55,583 nt of DNA. It comes from a virus. Shown in pieces: positions 1-8,588 of the stretch. Under the pieces are notes generated by a model, which was not told the origin of the DNA, ran no database searches, and saw only the letters and a program-made list of their open reading frames with translations. The DNA is taken from positions 1 to 55,583 of the IMG/VR virus record IMGVR_UViG_3300028197_000011; one strand, written 5' to 3'. The number at the start of each line of letters is the position of its first letter. Positions within the stretch are counted from its first letter, which is position 1. A program made the position numbers and the translations under genes.

Positions 1-3000
1 TGGTTTTCTTGGTGGTTTAAGTGGTGGTGTTGGTAAAGGTTTTAATGCGGGAGGACCAGTAAGAGCTTTCGCTAGAGGCGGTCCCGTTCCGGGTAGTGGC
101 AATGGAGACACAGTGCCAGCAATGTTAACTCCGGGCGAGTTTGTAATTAAAAAGAGTAGTGTTAAAAAATTGGGGATGGGCAATCTTCAGGCTATGAATG
201 AAAATAAGTTTAGTGGTGGAAAAAAAATTACTTCAGGATTATCTCCAGATGCTCTTGCGGCAAACGCGGCAAGAAAACAAAAAAGAGAAGCTTTGGCTAG
301 AAAGCAAGGAGAAGAGTCTTCTTTAAAAAGACCAGATGGTAGACCTTATCAATTTGGTTTAGCTTCAATGTTTGGTTCAGATCTTGGAGTTAAGCCCACG
401 ATTCTACCAAAGAGTAGGCAAGTTGTCATGACTAACTTTGGCACATTAGATAAAAGTATGTCTGAAAAGTATGAAGGTCAAATGAGAACCTCTGTTAAAA
501 AGATAGCTAGCAGTATGGCTAAATCGCTAGCTGGAGACATTAAAGACAAAACTCCAATAGCTGGAGGTCAAATTGACGAGCTAATTAATAAGGCTGGATT
601 TGCTAATGCTGTAGGTGCTTTCTTTGAAACAGCAATTGCCTTGACGGGCGCTCCTTACGAGAAGGGTCAGATTAATGACTCTCTCGATTTCCCTTCTGGG
701 CTAAAAAATGCTGCTCAAAAATTTGGTTTACCGGGAGATATTCCCTCAGACGCTACAAGAACTAGTGGTCCTAATGGAAAAAATCGCAACAAGTTTGCGG
801 CACAGGTAGAAAGATATTTGGAAAAGATGGGCGTGTTAAAGAAGATGGCTACGGGTGGACCAGCTGGTAGTGATACGGTTCCTGCCTTACTAACCCCCGG
901 TGAATTTGTAGTTAATAGAAAGTCTGCTAATAAAATTGGATATGGTAATTTAAATAGAATGAATAAAGTTGGCAAGTACGCCAAGGGTGGTGTTGTACAA
1001 AGATTCGCAAGTGGTACTGGAGCTAGGGGCGCACAACCTTCAGGCGGTGGAGGGGGTGGTGATATTTCTGGTTTGTTAAGTTCTTTTGATGCTTTAACAG
1101 CCGCTATACAACAAGTAGTTGCAGAACTTGAGGGTGTTAATACTTCTACTTTAAATATGTCAGACCAGCAAGACGAAGCGGCTACGGCTACTAAAACAAA
1201 TACAACGCAAACTATTAAAAACTCAAAAGCGCAGAAATCATCTACCGAGTCTAGTCTGAGAATGATGGCGATATTTGGAGCAATAACTACTGGCCTTGCT
1301 ACCCTAGCTCCTGAGATCGACGAGACTTCTGGTTACTTGGATTACTTAAGGAAAAATCTTAGTGAGTTTGCACTACAAACTGTTACAGCGTCATATCTTC
1401 TATCTTCACTAGGAGCATTTAAAGTTGAAAATTGGAAAAATACTATGTCATTTATTCAAGGTTCTGCTCAAGAGGTAGCGCAAGGATTTAGTAAATTTCG
1501 TAAGGTTCTTAATAATCCTATACAGTCTCTTAAAACATTACATGCAGCTACTATGGCTGCTGTAAAAGCTGAAGCAGCTGAAACTCTTGCTAACAAAGCC
1601 GCCGCTGCGTCAGAAGCTCAAGAGACTCTTGCTAACAAAGCCGCTACTTTATCAGAAGCTCAAGAGACTCTTGCGAATAAGGGTAGCACTCTTGCTGGCG
1701 TTTTTGCTTTTCTTTCGGCGACGGTTATAGCAGTTGGTGCTGCTTTTGGCATTGCTTTCGCTCCGGTTACAGCTATGCTTATTGGTCTTGGGGTAGTTAT
1801 TGGTGCGCTTACTGCGGTTTTTGGCGGCTTACATTTACTAGCCTCTTCTGAACTTGCAGGCGCTAGAAAAGAGAGAGCTATAGAAGAAGGCGATGTAGAC
1901 GAAGCTGGAAAACAAGCTGTCATAGAAGGGGGTCTGTATTCAAGTTTGCTTCGGTTAAATGATGGTTTGAGAGCCACGGCTAGAGCTGCTGCCGCTGCCA
2001 CTAAATCTCAAAAATCAAATGAGGAAGCCCAAGATAAAGCTAATAGAGCTATGGAGAAGTTTAGGAAAGGTCTTAGTACTGTTGGAGAGCTTTTAGGTTC
2101 TACTGCTATAGCGCAGAGGGATGCCGTTGAAGCGAGAGTAGCAGCTGATGCAGCAATTGCACAAAGCGCTCGTGACGCTCAAAGTGCTTTAGATTCTTTC
2201 TGGAGAGGTCTTTTGAGTTGGTTGCCTTGGATCGACAGTGGAGAACAAGTTCTAGCAAAAGCAGAAAAAGAACAACAAAGACTTGACAAGGATGCTAAAC
2301 AAAAAGAAAGAGCTGCTGTTAATGTTGCAATGCCTCAATTAAATATTTTACAAAGACAAGTTGCAGCTGCTGGTGGAAGCTTTGAAGATTTTATGATTAG
2401 TTTAAGGTCTTCCGCTGCTGGAAACGATATATACAAAAATCTAAAAAGTTTAGATATGCTACCTCAAGTAAGGGAAGCGTTTGAAAATATAAGAGACGAA
2501 GTAGAAAGAACAAGAAAAGCTTTTGAAGCTTTGAATTTAGGATTAAGATCTGTTCAAGGAGCTGCTCTTGCTATAAAGACTTCTGTTGACAATCTTCTGG
2601 ATGGGCAAGATGGAGACACTGGAGCTTTAGGTCCAGCTATAGCAACTCTTGAAGCTTCCATTACGTCAGCCGCTGAAGCTATGGACCCTGCTGCTATTGC
2701 TGCTGCTATGGAGACGGCGGGGGATGCTTTACGGACGCTGGGAGCAACAGATGCACAGATTAAGAAATTTCAAGAAACTATGACAGCTATTCAGGCAGCT
2801 CAAAGAGGTTTTGCCAATGCTACCGAAGACGCTAGAAGGTCTTTACTCGAAGACTTAGGTAATATAGACACCAATGCTGGCTCAGACAATATAAGAGAGG
2901 CAATAGCAGATGCTATTGTGAACAATTTAGATGATCCTACTATTGGCCCAGAAGTAAAGAAAAGGCTTAAAGATGCTATCAAAGGTGTTGAGTTAGATCC

Positions 3001-6000
3001 GGGCGTTATAGAAGACATAATGGCAGGAAATCTTCAAGGTATAGATAAAATATTAGAAGATCTTGGAGAAGGCACTCTTAAACAAGTCATTACATCTTTC
3101 AATCAATTAAATGAAGTTTTAAATAAAAAATTAGCTCTTGAAACTCAGCTTGTAGAATTAGAACAAAAACTAATATCTGCTAAACAAAAAGCTTTAGATG
3201 TTGAATTAGAAGCAAGAGAGTGGGAAGAAAAGTTTGGTGGCAACAAAGTTAGTCCGCAAGAAAGACGGGCGAATATTCTTGGTAAAGCTAATATTCGTGG
3301 AGACGAGATGGGTCTTCCTAGACTTAGAACCGGAAGCGCCCAAGAGTTTAGAGAACGATCTGCTGTTGCTAGACAGCAACAACGAGCAAATGCTGATACT
3401 AGAATAGCAGCTGCTGGTCCTGATGGTCAACCGGGAGTTATGGATGCTAGAAGAACAGTCAACTCCCAAGCGTTTAAAGAATCTGAAGCAAACTTGAAAC
3501 AATTTTTCGCTGAAGATTTAAATACTAGACGAAAATTATTAGAACAGATTGAAAAAGAAATAACAGCCGTTGAAGCAAAAACTACGGCAGAGAAAAAAGC
3601 GGCTGATGCTTTATTAAACGGAACGTATGAACAGTTTGTAGAAGAGATGGCAGCGATGGGCGCTTTAGCTGCTGCACAAACTGGCGATCCTAGATTAATG
3701 TCTGAGTTTAGTAGAACAGACTATGGTAGAGCTTCTAACAATATTGACGAAATGAGAAAAGCTGGAGTAACTAGTATTGATGGAATAGAAATTGATGACG
3801 TAGATGTTAGTGTTAGATCTGCTGGATTAAGAGCTGGTGGATTGAATGCAGGTCAGGCTGATAGATTCGCTCGACTAGGTGTACCTAATAGAAATCCTGA
3901 AACCCAAGATCTACGAGACGAGGGTTTAGAATTAGCTGCTAGTTTACCTGACGCTTTCCAAGGCACGATACAGGGTATCGAACAACAAATAGAAGTACAA
4001 AAGAAGTTAATAAAAACTATAGAGGCAGAAATAGCAGCTAGATCCGCAGCCGGTTTTGAGGTAAATAAAAAAAGAGAAGAGACAAACAAAAAAACGGAGA
4101 AAGACAGAGAGGCTCTTGAAGAAAAACGGCGAAGAAAACTTGAAACCACTTCCTCAATGGAAAAAGAAGGTGGTGGAGGCGATAATTGTTGCGACGGCGT
4201 AAGTAAGGTAGAAGTTACCAATCCCAACGATATGACAGATGACATAGTAAATGGCCTCCAAGATGTAGTTCAAGGTTTGAGATTATTTAATTTTATTAAA
4301 AGGTTACTTGATGTTCCTAGGAAACCGCCAGTACCTGACACATTAAGACTTCCAGAAGCTGACAAGCCAAGACTTCCAGAAGCTGACAAGCCAAGACTTC
4401 CAGAAGCTGACAAGCCAAGGCTTCCTGCACCTGATAAGCCAAGGCTTCCTGCACCTGATAAGCCAAGACTTATTGGTCCAGAAACTCCCAAAGATCCAGA
4501 TTTTACGGTGAGAGATCCTGATAAACTAAGAATTCCCGGTCCTGATCGAGCGCCAACAATTGAACTTCCCGGTCCTACACAGCGAAGACTTCCCGGCCCT
4601 CAACAGCGAAGACTTACCGGCCCAGAATCTAGAACTATGATTGATCCTAATGCTGGCAGAAAAGCTAGAATTATTGATGAAACACTAAATCTTCCCGGCC
4701 CTCAACAGCCAAGGCTTACCGGCCCTCAACAGCCAAGGCTTACCGGCCCTCAACAGCCAAGGCTTACCGGCCCTGCTCCAGAGGCGACACCCGTTCTTAA
4801 GGGAGAGACTATTCCGGGCAAACAAACTAACATTCCAAACAAAACGCCACAGCCTAATAAGCCAACGTCAATGACCCCGTATCAACCACCAGTAATAGAT
4901 GCTACTAATGTTGAAGTGGTAAAAGCAGCTGATGCAGCAGAAGACGCATCTAAAGGATTTAAAATATTTGACAAGCTTAAAGATGGTCTTGGTGGGTTTG
5001 GTACAAGTTTGCTTAACGTGGGCAAGACAACGCTGAGAGTTCTGGATGTATTAGATCCTTACTTGATGGCTGCTGATTATGGCTTTGGTGCGTATAAGGG
5101 TGCAACTGCCAAAGAGGGGGATAGAAAAGGAACGCAAGCTCGAAGTGCAGATAAAGGACTAGACGAACAGAGTACACTTTGGAAAATGTTTACAGGGGCG
5201 ACAACTGGAGATCCTCGCATGGGTGGATCTGTTACGAACGACTACCTTATTGGTTCTGAAACTGGATCAGATTTAGATTTATTTTTGGGCGGTTTTGAAG
5301 CTGTGCTACGTGGGGCAATGGATGGAGGAACAGTTACCGGATATAATCCAGCAGGTATTGTAGGAGGCGCTGTGTATGGGGGAAGCGCAGAGATAGCTAA
5401 AGCTCTGAATTTCTTGCAGCAAGACATGGGCGAGTTAGCAAAAGCAGAAGAAAAAACAACACGAATGAGAGAAGCTTCAAAAGATGAAAGTGGTTTAGAT
5501 GTAAATACAAGAAACTTATTAGGCCATAAAGGAAGTATACAATTAAATTTAGAAGAAGCGAAAAAATCTGGAGACTCTAAAAGAGTTACGGAGTTAGAAA
5601 AAGAACTAAGCAACGCTAATATTGCTCTTGAAAATAGAATACAAGAACGCACTGGTCAGGGTGGTGATTTAAGAAGAAGTACTGGCAGGAATCAGTTTAA
5701 CGGAGGACTTACGGACAAGGCTGTAGAGGAAGATAGAATTCTACAAGATCAATACTTAGAAAAAGACAAGGCTGCACAACAAGAAGAACGTGCAGCTCAA
5801 GCAGCGGTTGCAAAAAGGCAAGCAGAACTCAAAGCTGTTCAACAAAAAACAATTCAAGCTAACCAAGAGGTCGCTTCTCAAGCCACAACGGGAACGTTTG
5901 ATTATAGAACTGGTGCGCAATTAACTACAGGTGATACTGGTTTAGGATTATCAAGACCTGAAGAAGAAGGCGCTCGCACTGGCTTTGCACAACGTGTAGC

Positions 6001-8575
6001 TAAATCAGCTATTAATGTAAGTAAACCCGCTCCATCTGGTATTGAGCAAGAATACGAACAATTTAACAGCATGATTGACCAAATAAACGAAGAAGGTTAT
6101 CGTGAGTTTAATAAGAAAAGCATGACTTTACCTCAAACATCAGAAGCAGAAAGATTACCTACTTCATATGATATTGACAACATGACTCTACCAGAAACAT
6201 CGTCAGCAAAAACAGAAATCGCAGCACAGAAAGTTTTAATTGATGCGCCACTAGCGCCGGGAGATGGTGCTGACCCCTCTGGTGGAACTGGTGGAACTGA
6301 CCGACAGGTTGATCCGGGTCGTATGGCCCTTCTGGAAACGAAAAAACAACGGTTCGATCCTTTATCAAAAGGAATCCCCGGAATTCCTACAGGAACAGGT
6401 AAATATGATATTAATACGCAGGAAGAACAAACAAATAAATTAATACCTCTTGAAGAAGATAAGAAGGAGATGAGTAAGATAGCTACTGTGGATAAAATAT
6501 TAGAAGCTCCAAAAGCACCAAGTGATGAAAGCGCTGTCTCTAGTATGGCAGGTAATGATCAAATCATTAAGTTGTTGGCTGCTATATTACAGCAATTAAA
6601 AGACTGTTGCGTAGGCGGTGAGGGTGGTGGTGGTAGTGGTGGTGGCGGCGGTGGTTCACAAAACGCAAGATCAATATTTGATTTTGAGAAAACATACCCG
6701 GCAACTGCTGGTGGTGGGAGCATACCCGGAAATGAACAATTACATCCACGACGCGGTGGCTTGACTATTGATAAAAAATTACCGAACAAATACGACATTG
6801 ATCAGATGACCCTTCCAGAAAAAGATCAGCTACATCCAGAGGGTGGAGGCTTAATGATTGACGGAGGTAAGACTTTAATTGAAGACAATAGAGGAGTTAC
6901 ATATCCTGATCGTAAACAAAACAATGTTTTATCTGAACAAAAAAGAGTAAGAGAAAGAGAAGCTACTGTAAATAGAGACAAGAACTTACTCAACACACCA
7001 GAATCACCTACAACGCCACTTAATCCATCAGAGCATGGAGATCAAAGTCTTAGAGTCTTGGACGATTTAGGGGTTTCATCATACCCTGAAAGAAAACAAG
7101 CTAACATTCTCTCTAGACAAAAAAGACAGAGAGAGTCTAATGTAGATAGAGAAACGTCAGAAGCAATTACTGGCCCAAGCAAACACGGGGATAAGACCAC
7201 TCACAAAGCTTCTCAATATCCTGAACGTAGGCAAGCTAATATTTTGGCTAGACAAAAGAGGCAGAGAGAACGAGAAGCTAATGTAGACAGAGATAAAAAT
7301 GTAATTAGTTCTTTCCAATTTAATACTCCTCAAATGACTGCCCCCACATCTACGGATGAACATGAAGACAAAACTGTTAGTGTCTTAGACGACTTAGGAG
7401 TTTCAACATATCCTGAACGCAAACAGGCTAATATACTATCTAGGCAAAAAAGGCAGAGAGAGGCCACTGTAGACAGAGAAGCTTCAGAAGCAATTACTGG
7501 TCCAGACAAACATGGAGATAAGACCACACACAAAATTGAGCTTTATCCTGAACGTAGACAAGCTAATATTTTGGCTAGACAGAAAAGGCAGGGAGAGCGA
7601 GAAGCTGGAGCTGAAGACCATTCTAAGTTTAACATAAAAACAAGGCAAAGAATTCCTAACATGTTCTTAGATGATCCTTTCCCTACGCAAAGTGATACAA
7701 GTCAATTAGCCAATAACGCATCTAAATCAGCTCGCGGTCATAAAACTTTATCAAATAAAGTAATGAGGAAGAAAGATGCAATTAAAAAACTTCCACCATC
7801 ATTCCATGTAGATAGTCCTTTCACTCAATCTGAAGACATTCGCGCTCAAGGTGGACCGAGGCTTTTAGCTCCCGGCACTACGAACCAAGAAAATGCAATG
7901 CTAAATTCAGCTGAGAATAAAATAATGCAAGGTGTATCCGCTAGTGCGGGAACTCCATTCTCTGCTGGTATATCTGATGCTCCTGCGATTTCTAAAGGCA
8001 GCGCCTTACCACCTACTGCTCCACAAACAGCTCCTTCTAGGACTAGCGATAACGGATCTCTTGGAGTTGGGTCTGGAACGCCACCTAGTAATCAAATGAT
8101 GAGGAGTGTAGGTAGCGTCAGCGGATATACTGGCGGCAATACTTCTGGAGCTATGGAGATGGGGGGCATGGTAAGCTTACTTACCAGCATGACTCAGATA
8201 CTACAGAGTATTGACCAAAAAGCTGTCAAGCCTGCCGCTGGTCAAAACTCTAATGCAAGATCACAAGATAATGCTGGTATCGGTGGAGAAACTAAAGATC
8301 TTACTCAATCTCTTAGTAGTGTATTTGCTACGTTTAATTCTGATTTTTCAAATATTGTTCAAAGATTAGAAAATGTATCAATACAAATTCAAATAGCTCC
8401 CGTTCAGGTAAACATTGATCTTAACGGTGGGTCAATATTACAAAGTATAAGACAGTATGTTTCTGAAGAATTGTGGAATGGAATACAAAAAGAAATTTCT
8501 CAATACACAATGGGACCAAACGGCAAGTTACAAAAATCAACATCTACATTACCTTCTGGATTTGGATCGAATTAA
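1..8575 (+). CDS. Tail tape-measure protein (5' end outside window)
   Basis: The reading frame is open from base 2, so the true start lies upstream; at least 2857 residues are visible. Such proteins set phage tail length and are threaded inside the tail tube. Two copies of a tape-measure signature are present: DTVPAMLTPGEFVIKK (around base 107) and DTVPALLTPGEFVVNRK (around base 874), each followed by a G-GNL--MN stretch. A strongly hydrophobic segment at about bases 1690-1855 could form two membrane helices, as is common in this family. Long Ala/Glu/Lys-rich helical stretches follow (bases 1900-4150), then Pro/Gly repeat regions, a Gly-rich linker (6616-6660) and basic repeats (6897-7600). 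At about 0.15 nm per helical residue a fully helical protein would span roughly 430 nm, an upper bound because much of the C-terminal half looks disordered. It starts the visible plus-strand virion block. The family call is firm; domain limits are not. Confidence 0.9.
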   Translation, partial: GFLGGLSGGVGKGFNAGGPVRAFARGGPVPGSGNGDTVPAMLTPGEFVIKKSSVKKLGMGNLQAMNENKFSGGKKITSGLSPDALAANAARKQKREALARKQGEESSLKRPDGRPYQFGLASMFGSDLGVKPTILPKSRQVVMTNFGTLDKSMSEKYEGQMRTSVKKIASSMAKSLAGDIKDKTPIAGGQIDELINKAGFANAVGAFFETAIALTGAPYEKGQINDSLDFPSGLKNAAQKFGLPGDIPSDATRTSGPNGKNRNKFAAQVERYLEKMGVLKKMATGGPAGSDTVPALLTPGEFVVNRKSANKIGYGNLNRMNKVGKYAKGGVVQRFASGTGARGAQPSGGGGGGDISGLLSSFDALTAAIQQVVAELEGVNTSTLNMSDQQDEAATATKTNTTQTIKNSKAQKSSTESSLRMMAIFGAITTGLATLAPEIDETSGYLDYLRKNLSEFALQTVTASYLLSSLGAFKVENWKNTMSFIQGSAQEVAQGFSKFRKVLNNPIQSLKTLHAATMAAVKAEAAETLANKAAAASEAQETLANKAATLSEAQETLANKGSTLAGVFAFLSATVIAVGAAFGIAFAPVTAMLIGLGVVIGALTAVFGGLHLLASSELAGARKERAIEEGDVDEAGKQAVIEGGLYSSLLRLNDGLRATARAAAAATKSQKSNEEAQDKANRAMEKFRKGLSTVGELLGSTAIAQRDAVEARVAADAAIAQSARDAQSALDSFWRGLLSWLPWIDSGEQVLAKAEKEQQRLDKDAKQKERAAVNVAMPQLNILQRQVAAAGGSFEDFMISLRSSAAGNDIYKNLKSLDMLPQVREAFENIRDEVERTRKAFEALNLGLRSVQGAALAIKTSVDNLLDGQDGDTGALGPAIATLEASITSAAEAMDPAAIAAAMETAGDALRTLGATDAQIKKFQETMTAIQAAQRGFANATEDARRSLLEDLGNIDTNAGSDNIREAIADAIVNNLDDPTIGPEVKKRLKDAIKGVELDPGVIEDIMAGNLQGIDKILEDLGEGTLKQVITSFNQLNEVLNKKLALETQLVELEQKLISAKQKALDVELEAREWEEKFGGNKVSPQERRANILGKANIRGDEMGLPRLRTGSAQEFRERSAVARQQQRANADTRIAAAGPDGQPGVMDARRTVNSQAFKESEANLKQFFAEDLNTRRKLLEQIEKEITAVEAKTTAEKKAADALLNGTYEQFVEEMAAMGALAAAQTGDPRLMSEFSRTDYGRASNNIDEMRKAGVTSIDGIEIDDVDVSVRSAGLRAGGLNAGQADRFARLGVPNRNPETQDLRDEGLELAASLPDAFQGTIQGIEQQIEVQKKLIKTIEAEIAARSAAGFEVNKKREETNKKTEKDREALEEKRRRKLETTSSMEKEGGGGDNCCDGVSKVEVTNPNDMTDDIVNGLQDVVQGLRLFNFIKRLLDVPRKPPVPDTLRLPEADKPRLPEADKPRLPEADKPRLPAPDKPRLPAPDKPRLIGPETPKDPDFTVRDPDKLRIPGPDRAPTIELPGPTQRRLPGPQQRRLTGPESRTMIDPNAGRKARIIDETLNLPGPQQPRLTGPQQPRLTGPQQPRLTGPAPEATPVLKGETIPGKQTNIPNKTPQPNKPTSMTPYQPPVIDATNVEVVKAADAAEDASKGFKIFDKLKDGLGGFGTSLLNVGKTTLRVLDVLDPYLMAADYGFGAYKGATAKEGDRKGTQARSADKGLDEQSTLWKMFTGATTGDPRMGGSVTNDYLIGSETGSDLDLFLGGFEAVLRGAMDGGTVTGYNPAGIVGGAVYGGSAEIAKALNFLQQDMGELAKAEEKTTRMREASKDESGLDVNTRNLLGHKGSIQLNLEEAKKSGDSKRVTELEKELSNANIALENRIQERTGQGGDLRRSTGRNQFNGGLTDKAVEEDRILQDQYLEKDKAAQQEERAAQAAVAKRQAELKAVQQKTIQANQEVASQATTGTFDYRTGAQLTTGDTGLGLSRPEEEGARTGFAQRVAKSAINVSKPAPSGIEQEYEQFNSMIDQINEEGYREFNKKSMTLPQTSEAERLPTSYDIDNMTLPETSSAKTEIAAQKVLIDAPLAPGDGADPSGGTGGTDRQVDPGRMALLETKKQRFDPLSKGIPGIPTGTGKYDINTQEEQTNKLIPLEEDKKEMSKIATVDKILEAPKAPSDESAVSSMAGNDQIIKLLAAILQQLKDCCVGGEGGGGSGGGGGGSQNARSIFDFEKTYPATAGGGSIPGNEQLHPRRGGLTIDKKLPNKYDIDQMTLPEKDQLHPEGGGLMIDGGKTLIEDNRGVTYPDRKQNNVLSEQKRVREREATVNRDKNLLNTPESPTTPLNPSEHGDQSLRVLDDLGVSSYPERKQANILSRQKRQRESNVDRETSEAITGPSKHGDKTTHKASQYPERRQANILARQKRQREREANVDRDKNVISSFQFNTPQMTAPTSTDEHEDKTVSVLDDLGVSTYPERKQANILSRQKRQREATVDREASEAITGPDKHGDKTTHKIELYPERRQANILARQKRQGEREAGAEDHSKFNIKTRQRIPNMFLDDPFPTQSDTSQLANNASKSARGHKTLSNKVMRKKDAIKKLPPSFHVDSPFTQSEDIRAQGGPRLLAPGTTNQENAMLNSAENKIMQGVSASAGTPFSAGISDAPAISKGSALPPTAPQTAPSRTSDNGSLGVGSGTPPSNQMMRSVGSVSGYTGGNTSGAMEMGGMVSLLTSMTQILQSIDQKAVKPAAGQNSNARSQDNAGIGGETKDLTQSLSSVFATFNSDFSNIVQRLENVSIQIQIAPVQVNIDLNGGSILQSIRQYVSEELWNGIQKEISQYTMGPNGKLQKSTSTLPSGFGSN
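1571..1696 (+). repeat. Three 42-bp in-frame tandem repeats in the tape-measure gene
   Basis: Three consecutive 42-base units (starting at 1571, 1613 and 1655) encode a 14-residue helical unit around ETLANKAA and SEAQETLANK. The first two are close copies and the third diverges at its end. They lie just before the hydrophobic segment. Expansion or loss of such units is a plausible way to alter tape length. Confidence 0.75.
4346..4465 (+). repeat. Five 24-bp tandem repeats encoding PRLPEADK/PRLPAPDK
   Basis: Five consecutive 24-base units begin at 4346, 4370, 4394, 4418 and 4442. The first three are identical and encode RLPEADKP. The last two are a second identical pair encoding RLPAPDKP. Exact identity within each group suggests recent slippage or unequal recombination. 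The product is a Pro-rich, probably extended segment. Confidence 0.9.
4697..4768 (+). repeat. Three 24-bp tandem repeats encoding GPQQPRLT
   Basis: Three perfect 24-base units start at 4697, 4721 and 4745, followed by a partial unit. Degenerate relatives lie upstream near 4565-4620 (GPTQRRLP, GPQQRRLT). Together with the 4346 array they make a long Pro-rich region in the middle of the tape-measure protein with the same 8-residue period. Confidence 0.9.
6897..7600 (+). repeat. YPERKQANIL repeats with a duplicated segment
   Basis: Five copies of a basic block of the form YPER(K/R)QANIL(S/A)RQKRQRE occur here (the first is YPDRKQNNVL). Four of them belong to a larger duplication with an offset of 327 bases: the segment beginning at 7031 (EHGDQSLRVLDDLGVS) recurs at 7358 (EHEDKTVSVLDDLGVS), and each copy carries two YPER blocks separated by a SEAITGP(S/D)KHGDKTTHK-type spacer. 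This is within the tape-measure coding frame. Confidence 0.85.
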
Positions 8576-8588
8576 TAAAGGAAAAGAT

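Noticed and set aside
1571-4768. CRISPR-like array in the tandem repeats
   Set aside because: Repeats are contiguous, in frame and lack spacers; they are coding repeats.
8457-8588. Longer start for the 4581-residue protein
   Set aside because: It lies wholly inside the tape-measure gene; ATG 8589 has a clear ribosome binding site and normal spacing.
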